A stretch of DNA of 64,000 nt from Mycolicibacterium frederiksbergense (GTDB taxonomy: Bacteria; Actinomycetota; Actinomycetes; Mycobacteriales; Mycobacteriaceae): assembly GCF_029893345.1 (NCBI RefSeq), contig NZ_JARXVE010000003.1:620001-684000 (forward strand), in the 5' to 3' direction. Shown here one piece after another: positions 1-7,076 of the stretch (within the stretch, counting starts at the first letter, position 1; each line of letters starts with the position of its first letter). The position numbers and the translations under genes were made by a program. The notes beneath the pieces are model-generated. The model searched no databases. It was not told the origin of the DNA and saw only the letters and a program-made list of their open reading frames with translations.

Positions 1-546
1 GAAGATCAGCGGGAGAGTCACGTCGTACTGCCTGCGGACGCGAGCGACCTGATCGACGATCAGATCCAAGAAGCGCCGTCCGTTCTTGACCGGCAGCAGG
101 GACTTGGCCTGCTCCATACCCATCGTCGTGCCCAGGCCGCCATTGAGTTTGATGACCACTGTCGAGGCGGCGGCGTTGCGCAATGTCTCGGTATCGAAGT
201 CCAGGTGGTCGATATGCGGTAGGTCCGCGAGGGGCTCGATCTCCGACTCCGGAATCAAACCTGAGGCACCGTGTTCGAGCTGGTGGTAAAACGCGGAGAA
301 CACCTTCACCGCTTGTTCCGGTACCCCAGCATCACGCATCTTGCGTTGCGCGGCAGCAAGACCTTCTGCGAACTTCGAGGACGCTGGCATCGTTGCGTCC
401 GTCCGCATCTCGTCGAGTGTGTCGATCGGAACGGAATTTGGGGCATCGAGCAGACGGTCCATCTCCCAATTCTGATTGCTGGAACCGTAATTGGGGCAGG
501 ACAACCCGTCGCCATCTCGCTTTTGTAGCGACAGTTCGTTGGGCAT
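1..546 (-). CDS. UTP--glucose-1-phosphate uridylyltransferase family protein (partial, 3' end outside window)
   Basis: The reading frame is open from an ATG at 546 down to the window edge, giving 182 N-terminal residues. It carries the signature of the eukaryote-type UDPGP family (PF01704): LNGGLGTTMG at residues 134-143 followed by AKSLLPVK, which form the nucleotide-binding loop and the start of the uridylyltransferase core. The family makes UDP-glucose or another UDP-sugar from UTP and a sugar 1-phosphate. This is not the GalU type that serves as the usual bacterial housekeeping enzyme. A ribosome site (GGAG) lies just upstream of the ATG. It is the last gene seen on the minus strand behind the glycosyltransferase/sugar-kinase set, about 190 nt after the PucR-like gene, so it may supply the sugar nucleotide. 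The C-terminal part cannot be judged. Confidence 0.88.
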   Translation of the reverse strand, partial: MPNELSLQKRDGDGLSCPNYGSSNQNWEMDRLLDAPNSVPIDTLDEMRTDATMPASSKFAEGLAAAQRKMRDAGVPEQAVKVFSAFYHQLEHGASGLIPESEIEPLADLPHIDHLDFDTETLRNAAASTVVIKLNGGLGTTMGMEQAKSLLPVKNGRRFLDLIVDQVARVRRQYDVTLPLIF

Positions 547-736
547 GATCTCCGGTACTCCTCTTCGGACGGGGTCGTAAGGCGTTCCGACGGCTAGCAG
601 GGGTCCGTCGACAGCCTGATCGTGATGGCTATGTCGGCACGCAACATGCATGCCCGTGTGCGGTCAGCGCGCGCACTGGATTCTGTGTGGGTGGCGTTGC
701 GCAGCAGTAGATTCGGCGTCGTATCACGAGTTCGTC
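547..736. other. intergenic gap, no gene seen
   Basis: This 190-nt gap separates the PucR-like gene from the uridylyltransferase gene. It holds the purine-rich ribosome site of the downstream gene. No convincing promoter, hairpin or small gene was recognised, so it is unclear whether the uridylyltransferase has its own promoter. Confidence 0.4.
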
Positions 737-1243
737 CTAGCTCGCCGTGTGCGCCAGCAGTTCGTCCGCGACGATCGCGACGTACAACGATGCTCGGGTC
801 TCTGGATCGTCGAGATCGACCTCGAGGACCTGCTCGAGTTTGAGGAGCCGATCGTAGAACGCACTCCGCGAGAGGTGGACGCTGGACGCGGCAGCGGTCT
901 TGCTCGTGGGATGGCGCAAGCACGCCTGCAACACGGCCATCAAGCCGACTCCGTCGTCGTGACTCGCGTCGTGCATGCGAAGCGCGCCGAGCTCGCGATC
1001 GACGAAGAGACGGATCCGGTCGTCGTCGCCGAACAGGGACAGCAGTCCACGCAGGTGGAGGTCTTCCAGGCGATGGACGTGCGGCCCTTGCCCAGTCCCG
1101 GAACCTGGTGCGGCGTCGGCGACTTGAACCGCCTCGGCCCAGCGAATGGGCCTGTTGAGGAAGGCCGACCCCGCGAGGACGACCGGCGATGCCCGCCGGA
1201 AGGCAGGCAGGCGGAGTACCTCGGCCAAGGTCAGTTGCGGCAC
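737..1243 (-). CDS. PucR-family regulator remnant with internal deletion (N-terminal PucR start plus C-terminal HTH)
   Basis: The 168-residue product has two recognisable pieces. Residues 1-33 (LTLAEVLRLPAF then NRPIRWAE) match the first part of the PucR N-terminal ligand domain (PF07905). Residues from about 55 to the end match the tail of a PucR/CdaR regulator: VHRLEDLHLRGLL, FVDRELGAL and the HTH_30 segment KTAAASSVHLSRSAFYDRL. Full-length members have about 500 residues, so roughly 330 residues of the ligand and GGDEF-like middle are missing while the frame is kept. Translation starts at a GTG 4 nt after the stop of the SIS-domain gene, so it belongs to that operon. It could be a decaying gene or a minimal DNA-binding protein. 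The family call is firm; activity is unknown. Confidence 0.75.
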   Translation of the reverse strand: MPQLTLAEVLRLPAFRRASPVVLAGSAFLNRPIRWAEAVQVADAAPGSGTGQGPHVHRLEDLHLRGLLSLFGDDDRIRLFVDRELGALRMHDASHDDGVGLMAVLQACLRHPTSKTAAASSVHLSRSAFYDRLLKLEQVLEVDLDDPETRASLYVAIVADELLAHTAS

Positions 1244-1247
1244 GCTG

Positions 1248-2231
1248 TTAGCCGTCGGCGTCTTGGGCGTCGCAGGTCTGCCAGGCGCGGGCCGCCACCA
1301 GTTCCGGGATCAGCGTTTCCGTGAGGAGGCGGACGTCGTCGACGTCGTCGCCGGGATACCGCAAGGTGCTGGTCGCGGCGGGAATGGAGCCCCCGACGCC
1401 GACGACCGTCGTACCGCGCGGCCCAGTCCACTCGGCCATCTGGTCTTCCCACTTCGAACCGGCGAAGACGAGCATGCGGAGGTCGGTGTTCTTGGTCCGG
1501 TAGACGTCGACATGGCTCCAATCGCCGCTCTCACAGCCGATCGCCGACCGGCGCGGGCCCTCCCGGAACATCAACGCGCCCTGCTGAGCGGACGAGAACC
1601 GGTGAGCCGGTGCACACAGGTGCGTCTCCACCGGACCAAGGAGCAAGTTGGAGATCTCGGGACGCCAATCGCCTTCCGTCGACAACAACCAGTCGCTTGC
1701 GCTGGCTGCCGATCCGACCGCGGCCACGAGGTCATCCATCGGCGTCTCGGTCAGGAGACACTCGAGAGCCAGGAACAATGCCAGGGTGTGTTGGTAGCTG
1801 CGACAGGCGACGCCGCCGATCTCGGGTTCGGCCAGCAACTCGACTGTCGCGCCGCATTTCTCGGTGATGGCGGAGCCGGGAGTGTTCGTCAGCGCAACGA
1901 TCGTCCCGGAGCGGTCGACGCGATCGAGGGCATCGAGCGTCTCGACCGATCCGCCGGACGCAGACGTGGCCACGATCAGAGTCCCCGGCCCCCATACGGG
2001 TAACAGCTCGCTCGAGGCGATCTCGGAAACGGCAGGAATGCCACGCGCACGCAGACGTGCGGCCGCGACGCCACCGGCGTAAGCGGACGAGCCCATGCCT
2101 ACGAATACGACGCGGGACACGTTGGCAGGAACAACTTCCGACCACGGGTTGCCGCGGCCGAGGGTGTCTGCGAGCGCAGCGAGTACCTCCGGTTTGCGAG
2201 CGAGGTCGGCGGCGAATTTGTCGGGGTTCAT
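1248..2231 (-). CDS. SIS-domain sugar-phosphate isomerase/deaminase-like protein
   Basis: The 327-residue protein contains two SIS (sugar isomerase) lobes. The first has VVFVGMGSSAYAGG near residue 43 and LIVATSASGGSVET near residue 105, the usual phosphosugar-binding serine/threonine loops. The layout resembles the isomerase half of GlmS and fructosamine-6-phosphate deglycases, without a glutaminase domain. Its ATG overlaps the stop codon of the upstream kinase gene as ATGA, so the two are translationally coupled. With a glucosamine-kinase-like protein next door, a role in interconverting or deaminating glucosamine 6-phosphate is a reasonable inference. The exact reaction cannot be read from sequence. 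Confidence 0.85.
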   Translation of the reverse strand: MNPDKFAADLARKPEVLAALADTLGRGNPWSEVVPANVSRVVFVGMGSSAYAGGVAAARLRARGIPAVSEIASSELLPVWGPGTLIVATSASGGSVETLDALDRVDRSGTIVALTNTPGSAITEKCGATVELLAEPEIGGVACRSYQHTLALFLALECLLTETPMDDLVAAVGSAASASDWLLSTEGDWRPEISNLLLGPVETHLCAPAHRFSSAQQGALMFREGPRRSAIGCESGDWSHVDVYRTKNTDLRMLVFAGSKWEDQMAEWTGPRGTTVVGVGGSIPAATSTLRYPGDDVDDVRLLTETLIPELVAARAWQTCDAQDADG

Positions 2232-3454
2232 CGGCTCGTTTCTTTCAGAAGGGCGGGTAGGGCCGCATCGGGGACATACATCCAGCGCGGCAGATGCCGG
2301 CCGGCATAGACGATTTCGCGCAGCACTTGCTGCAACCGGAAGGCTGCCATGGCTTCGCCTGCGAACAGACCGGCATGACCGGTCTCGGCGAGCCTCCGAA
2401 CGTATGTGTCGAGCAGAGCCGAGCGAGACGCCTCGTCGACCCGGCCAAGAGCGCCGGGGTCCAGGTCGTGGTGCTTTGCTGCGACGATCGCGACGTGAGA
2501 AAGGGATTGGATGATGCCCGCGACATCGACCGCTGCCGGAATGGGAAGTACCCGCTCGGCCGGGGGAAGCACGGGGTTGCCATCGAAGTCGGTGACGACG
2601 AACCGGTCATCGGCTCGCAGTATCTGGCCGACGTGCAGATCGCCGTGCGCATCGAGTATCGGTACGCCCACCAGATCTGACAGCCCGTTGAGCGTAGTCG
2701 CGATATCGCCGGCGCGCTCGGTCAGCAGCGCAGCATTGGACGGACTGGCCAACTTCTGTGCGTCTTCGAGAGTAGCGAATGCGCTTCTGCGCCAGCGGTT
2801 TGCGTCATCTTGTGTCGACATGACGGCTGTGCCGGCCAGCGAGGCATGCAGGTCGGCGATTACTTCGCCTACGGCGGTGTAAGCCCTCACGACATCAGTC
2901 AGATCACCGGACGCAACTGCGGCGGCGACCAGGTCCACCGCCCACGTCCAGCCGTCGACTGCGCCCGACATATAGCCGGTAACGGTGGCGACCAGCGTCT
3001 CGTCGCCACCTTCAGGTTTCCAGGTGACCATGCCCCACGGCGCGGGCATCGCGGTAAAGCCGGCCGACGTCAGCGTGGACAACCGGCTTGGTGCGGGATG
3101 TGGTCCTGGCTCCAGGTGGGTGGTCCACTTCACCACGGCCCGGTCGCCGACAATGACCGATTCGTTCGTTTGATCGACGGTTATCGGACGCTCGGCGCCC
3201 GGCGAGTGCTGGCCCGTCCAGGAGACGACGGAAAATCGGCCGTGCGACGACCGTCCGGGTGTGGCCGCGATCAGGCGGACGAGAGCGTCGGCTGCCCCGC
3301 ACCCGGCGGTTGCCCGCCGCCATCCGTTCTGTTCGGCCACTGCGGGTACGGCCGACAACCTTCCGTCCCGGTGAACGATGGCCAAGGCGTGACGCTCTCC
3401 AAGGTGCAGTACGTCTGCCGGGTCCTCGAGCAGATCTGTTGGGGTGAGTTGCAT
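2228..3454 (-). CDS. glucosamine kinase-like phosphotransferase (maltokinase/APH fold)
   Basis: The 408-residue protein has an APH-type kinase fold. The catalytic loop reads AHGDLHVGQIL and the metal-binding loop reads VVTDFDGNP, followed by AERVLPIPAAVDVAG. These signatures resemble mycobacterial maltokinase and the actinobacterial glucosamine kinases described from Streptacidiphilus, which carry the same N-terminal cap region. The likely reaction is ATP-dependent phosphorylation of glucosamine or a related sugar at O6. The ATG lies 3 nt after the glycosyltransferase stop, and the TGA overlaps the start of the SIS gene, so it sits inside a coupled operon. Substrate choice between glucosamine and maltose-like sugars is inferred from neighbours and overall resemblance. 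Confidence 0.72.
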   Translation of the reverse strand: MQLTPTDLLEDPADVLHLGERHALAIVHRDGRLSAVPAVAEQNGWRRATAGCGAADALVRLIAATPGRSSHGRFSVVSWTGQHSPGAERPITVDQTNESVIVGDRAVVKWTTHLEPGPHPAPSRLSTLTSAGFTAMPAPWGMVTWKPEGGDETLVATVTGYMSGAVDGWTWAVDLVAAAVASGDLTDVVRAYTAVGEVIADLHASLAGTAVMSTQDDANRWRRSAFATLEDAQKLASPSNAALLTERAGDIATTLNGLSDLVGVPILDAHGDLHVGQILRADDRFVVTDFDGNPVLPPAERVLPIPAAVDVAGIIQSLSHVAIVAAKHHDLDPGALGRVDEASRSALLDTYVRRLAETGHAGLFAGEAMAAFRLQQVLREIVYAGRHLPRWMYVPDAALPALLKETSR

Positions 3455-3457
3455 GAT

Positions 3458-4771
3458 TCAGCCGGTGGTCGGGCGGTGTGCCAGCCCGACGCGCTCGATG
3501 GCGTCCGCTGCGATGCTCAGACCGTCGCGCTTGCGAATCGCCTCACCGATGTCGGCGAGCCGCTCGCGCAGTTCTGTGTCGGTGAGGATGCGCTCCAAGG
3601 CGCCGGTCAACTGTGCGTCGGTGAAGTGGTACGTGTCCAACCGGACGCCGAGACCGAGTTCGTCGATGCGCTGGGCATTCTCGTACTGATCCCAGAACAG
3701 GGGCAGCACGATGAGCGGCTTTCCGAAGTGGAGTGTCTCGGTCGTGGTGTTGTTGCCGCCGTGCGAGATGACGGCGTCGACGAGCGGGATGACCTTCGTC
3801 TGCGGCAGCATCTGCTCGCCGACCATATTGTCGGCAAGGGTGATCTTGTCTGCCTGCGGGCCCATGCTCACGATGAACCGATGGGGGGTTTCACCCAGCA
3901 CGTTGATCAGGCGTTGCATCAGCGAGACATCCGCTGAGCCAAGGGAACCCAGCGAGAGGTATACCAGCGCGCTGCCCACCGGGCGGTTCGTCAACGTGGC
4001 CGGCAGTTCGTACTCCTCATCCGTCTCGCGAACGCTGGAATCCAATCGGGTCCAGGTGTCGTCCAGCGAGCGTCGATCGGTGTAGTCGGCCTCGGCCGGG
4101 TAGACGTACAGCGAGGCCGCGTTGTCGCGTGGCATGAACTCCAGGTCGGGTAGGGCCGGGGCGCCCTGCTCCTGCACCCAAGTATTGAAGTCCTCCCACA
4201 TGGGGCGAATGATCCGATCGAACTCGGAGCGATAACCGTCCCACTCCGATCTGTCGTCACTCGGGAGGCCCGAGAATGGCGGTGGCACATTGGGTCCCGG
4301 AACTTCCAGCGGGCTGCAGGAAACAATTCGTACGAACGGCTTGCCGGCGGTGGTCAACGCCGGAAACAGCACCACGTTGTCCTCGACGATCACGTCTGGC
4401 TGGTATTTTTCGATGATCTCGCGCAGACGTGGTTCGCAGTACTTGGCCCCGTCGATGAGGGCCTGGTACGTCGGTTGGACAAACGCCTCGATCTGCCGGA
4501 TCGTCGGCTTGGCGAACTCGGGCGCGGTCTCTGCGATGAAGTCCGTCCAGAACTGGCCCGCGTCGTCATCTTGGGCGCCTTCGGTCGGCGGAGCCAGGTC
4601 GACGAGTTCTTCGATAAATCCGAACCGCGCGATCTTGCCGGCCCACGTTGATTCGGCAGCGAACACGATCGTGTGTCCGCGCTCGCGTAGCTTCGCGGCC
4701 GTGCCGATGCATTGATTGGTGGGCCCGTAGGCGGACTCCGGCCAGAACATGATGGTCAACTTGTCGGTCAT
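3458..4771 (-). CDS. GT1-family UDP-glycosyltransferase (UGT/MGT type)
   Basis: The 437-residue protein starts at the ATG encoding MTDKLTIMFWPESAYGP. It has the two Rossmann lobes of GT-B enzymes: an acceptor lobe with an N-terminal GPTNQCIGTAAKLRERGH helix, and a donor lobe with VYLSLGS and the diagnostic VISHGGNNTTTE. The downstream FWDQYENAQR completes the UGT donor-binding region. Such enzymes transfer a sugar from a UDP- or dTDP-sugar to a small lipophilic acceptor. The in-frame extension upstream of this ATG lies inside the TetR gene and is not credible. The start overlaps the TetR stop as TGATG, with AAAGGA about 8 nt before it. Acceptor and sugar are unknown. Confidence 0.9.
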   Translation of the reverse strand: MTDKLTIMFWPESAYGPTNQCIGTAAKLRERGHTIVFAAESTWAGKIARFGFIEELVDLAPPTEGAQDDDAGQFWTDFIAETAPEFAKPTIRQIEAFVQPTYQALIDGAKYCEPRLREIIEKYQPDVIVEDNVVLFPALTTAGKPFVRIVSCSPLEVPGPNVPPPFSGLPSDDRSEWDGYRSEFDRIIRPMWEDFNTWVQEQGAPALPDLEFMPRDNAASLYVYPAEADYTDRRSLDDTWTRLDSSVRETDEEYELPATLTNRPVGSALVYLSLGSLGSADVSLMQRLINVLGETPHRFIVSMGPQADKITLADNMVGEQMLPQTKVIPLVDAVISHGGNNTTTETLHFGKPLIVLPLFWDQYENAQRIDELGLGVRLDTYHFTDAQLTGALERILTDTELRERLADIGEAIRKRDGLSIAADAIERVGLAHRPTTG

Positions 4772-5391
4772 CAGTGAGTCCTTTCGCCCTTGGGCGTGCG
4801 GGGTAGCGGGTGGCCGGTTGCCACCCGTGCGTAGTCGAGAATCAGGTTGATCGTGGTGTCGGCATCGAGGCTGGGGTGGCGCGCCACCATGCGGTAGCCG
4901 TACGCATCCTCGAGGGCCACGATGTTGCGCGCGATGGTCAGTGAGGGCGAAGAAAGTGTGAAAGTGCCTTTGGCGGCGCCGGACTCCAAGATCACTTGGT
5001 ACATCGCGACCTGCTTGTCGTACAAAGCCGTGAGCAGGATTGCGTAGGCAGGGTATCGGCCGGCGACGCCACCCAGTTCGCACAGCAGCTTCACCGCCGG
5101 GTCGTCCGAGTCGACGGGTAGGCCCAGTTCGATCGTAACCACAAGGCGGCGGTCGAGTTCGGCGATGTCCTCGATCGCCCGGAGCCGTTGGTCGTAGAAG
5201 CGTTCCATGCCTGCGCGATTGGCCTCGACCAACAGGGCCTGGACATCGGGGAAGTGGTACAGAACTGCGCCAGAGGTCAGCCCTGCCTCAGCTGCGACCT
5301 GCTTGAGCTGCACGTCGGCACCGTGCTTCATGACGGCTCGCTGGGCTGCATGAAGCAGGTTCGCGCGTCGTTCCGTACGGCTCACGGCCAC
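4771..5391 (-). CDS. TetR/AcrR-family transcriptional regulator
   Basis: The 206-residue protein starts with GTG at 5391, six nt after a strong AGGAGG site (5398-5403, minus strand). The N-terminal helix-turn-helix runs from about residue 10 to 55 and includes LKQVAAEAGLTSGAVLYHF, a typical TetR recognition unit; the C-terminal part is BetI-like. It is the first gene of the minus-strand operon and is coupled to the glycosyltransferase by a TGATG overlap. It is also divergent from the amine-oxidation genes across 219 nt, so it may control one or both directions. The ligand is unknown. Confidence 0.92.
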   Translation of the reverse strand: MAVSRTERRANLLHAAQRAVMKHGADVQLKQVAAEAGLTSGAVLYHFPDVQALLVEANRAGMERFYDQRLRAIEDIAELDRRLVVTIELGLPVDSDDPAVKLLCELGGVAGRYPAYAILLTALYDKQVAMYQVILESGAAKGTFTLSSPSLTIARNIVALEDAYGYRMVARHPSLDADTTINLILDYARVATGHPLPRTPKGERTH

Positions 5392-5610
5392 CGGGTACCT
5401 CCTAGGTGTATGTCGCGAGTCACTCTGCCAAAAATCTCGCGTTTTGGGGAGTGTTTCTTGAATATTTACTCAGTTTCTATCGAACTATCGAGTCCACCTG
5501 GAGATTTGGGGCTTGCCTTCCCTGAATTGCGATGCAATTATTCTCCCCCAGTGCATCTACCTTCCGTGTGGGCCAGGTGTCCGGCCCGCCCTCAGATTCC
5601 GGAGTTCATC
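5392..5610. promoter_or_regulatory. divergent promoter region between TetR operon and amine-oxidation genes
   Basis: This region is clearly more AT-rich than its surroundings, especially 5425-5495. It contains a tandem pair of near-identical 8-mers, CTATCGAA (5477-5484) and CTATCGAG (5485-5492), next to AATATTTACT. It must hold the promoters for the minus-strand TetR gene and the plus-strand leader/oxidase genes. The 8-mers are candidate regulator contacts, but no perfect palindrome was found. Confidence 0.5.
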
Positions 5611-5685
5611 ATGAGAGCGCGAGCCGAGGCGCAACTGAAACTCAACCGACTCAACTGCCAGGTCACGTCGGGGTCTATGTCATGA
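5611..5685 (+). CDS. 24-residue leader ORF coupled to the amine oxidase gene
   Basis: An ATG at 5611 follows a GGAG site (5601-5604) with 6-nt spacing and opens 24 codons (MRARAEAQLKLNRLNCQVTS, then GSMS). Its TGA (5683-5685) overlaps the oxidase ATG (5682-5684) as ATGA. The oxidase start itself has only a weak ribosome site, so translation of the leader may deliver ribosomes to it. The peptide is basic, contains one cysteine and matches no family I know. This could be a regulatory upstream ORF or a chance frame; the good ribosome site and exact overlap favour the former. Confidence 0.5.
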   Translation: MRARAEAQLKLNRLNCQVTSGSMS

Positions 5686-7064
5686 GCGCCGAGCTACGTG
5701 ACGCCGAACCACGGCCCGTGTGGTGGGACGGAGTCGAGACCGGACCTCAGACGGACCGGCTCGCGGGCAAGACTCGTGCTGACCTGGTGATCGTCGGTGC
5801 CGGCTACACCGGTCTGTGGGCGGCGATCGAGGCGCTCACCGAAGATCCGGGTTGCTCCGTCGTCATCATGGAGCAGGGCTGGGTGGGATCGGCGGCGTCG
5901 GGACGAAACGGAGGATTCGTCTCGGAGTCATTGACGCATGGCATCGCCCATGGCGAGGCAATGTGGTCGAGCGAACTCGATGAACTGCAGCGGCTCGGAC
6001 GCGAAAACGTTTCGCAGATAGTCGAGTTCGTCGACCGGCACCGCATTGAGGCCGATCTGCGTATGGTTGGCAAGACTGCCCTGGCCCGGACTCCTCACCA
6101 GGTCGAAGCGCTCAGGAGCGCCGTCGAGGTCTATGCGCGTCACGGTGAGAAGGTCGAGTTCCTGGATCGCGAAGCGATTCGTGCCGACGTCGATTCGCCC
6201 TGCTTCTTGGCCGGCCTGCGGTCGTACTCGGGCGGCCTGGTGAACCCGATGGCGCTGGTGCAGGGGCTGCGGCGGGTGGCAGAAGAACTGGGCGCCAGGA
6301 TCTTTGAGCGGACTCCTGCCACGGACATCACCCGCACCGGCGGTGGATTGACCGTCCGGAGTACGCACGGCGAGGTCGAAACCTCGCGGATCCTGCTCGC
6401 GTCCAATGCATATCCGCCTCTGCTGCGGCGACTCAAGGCCTGGATGCTCCCCGTGTACGACTATGTCCTCGCTACCGCGCCGCTGACTGCAGAGCAGCTG
6501 GCATCGATCGGGTGGTCGCAGAACCAGGGCCTCTCGGATGTCGGCAACCAGTTCCACTACTTCCGTCGGACCCCTGACAATCGCATCCTGTGGGGCGGCT
6601 ACGACGCCATTTATCACTTCGGCAACCGCATCTCCCCCGAGTTGGAGCAGCGCGATGAAACGCACCTCCTCTTGGCTCGGCATTTTCGCGAGACGTTCCC
6701 CCAGCTCGCGGACGTGCCGTTCACCCATCGCTGGGGTGGGGTCATCGATACGACCAGCCGCTTCACGCCGATCTTCGGCACCGCGTACGACGGCCGGCTC
6801 GCTTACGCAGTCGGGTTCACGGGTCTCGGTGTGGCATCGACACGGTTCGGCGCGCAGGTCGCGCTGGACCTACTGGCCGGACGCGAGACGGAACGGACGC
6901 GCCTCAAGGCGATAACCGGTACCGCGGTGCCTTTCCCGCCCGAACCGTTCCGCTGGCCTGCCGTGGAACTGACACGGGCGGCCTTGGCGCGGGAGGACGA
7001 AACAGGCCGCAGGGGCTTGCTTTTGCGCACATTCGATCGATTCGGTGTTGGCTTCAACAGTTAA
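5682..7064 (+). CDS. FAD-dependent amine/amino-acid oxidoreductase (DAO family, PuuB-like)
   Basis: The 460-residue protein has an N-terminal Rossmann FAD motif VIVGAGYTGLWAAIEA near residue 35, the DAO second motif SAASGRNGGFVSE near residue 70, and a C-terminal FAD-contact region with HRWGGVIDTTSRFTPIFG followed by GFTGLGVASTRFGAQ. Length and motifs match the DAO family (PF01266), in particular gamma-glutamylputrescine oxidase-like enzymes, which oxidise a primary amine to an aldehyde, ammonia and peroxide. The start at 5682 is chosen because it overlaps the leader ORF and begins the conserved RPVWWDG segment; the longer frame from 5532 has no support upstream. An aldehyde dehydrogenase follows 12 nt later, fitting an oxidase-dehydrogenase pair. 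Confidence 0.85.
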   Translation: MSAELRDAEPRPVWWDGVETGPQTDRLAGKTRADLVIVGAGYTGLWAAIEALTEDPGCSVVIMEQGWVGSAASGRNGGFVSESLTHGIAHGEAMWSSELDELQRLGRENVSQIVEFVDRHRIEADLRMVGKTALARTPHQVEALRSAVEVYARHGEKVEFLDREAIRADVDSPCFLAGLRSYSGGLVNPMALVQGLRRVAEELGARIFERTPATDITRTGGGLTVRSTHGEVETSRILLASNAYPPLLRRLKAWMLPVYDYVLATAPLTAEQLASIGWSQNQGLSDVGNQFHYFRRTPDNRILWGGYDAIYHFGNRISPELEQRDETHLLLARHFRETFPQLADVPFTHRWGGVIDTTSRFTPIFGTAYDGRLAYAVGFTGLGVASTRFGAQVALDLLAGRETERTRLKAITGTAVPFPPEPFRWPAVELTRAALAREDETGRRGLLLRTFDRFGVGFNS

Positions 7065-7076
7065 AGGAGAATTTGC

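Noticed and set aside
4772..5083. Upstream extension of the GT1 glycosyltransferase frame
   Set aside because: The extra 104 residues overlap the TetR gene and are arginine-rich; the ATG at 4771 overlaps the TetR stop and starts the conserved region.
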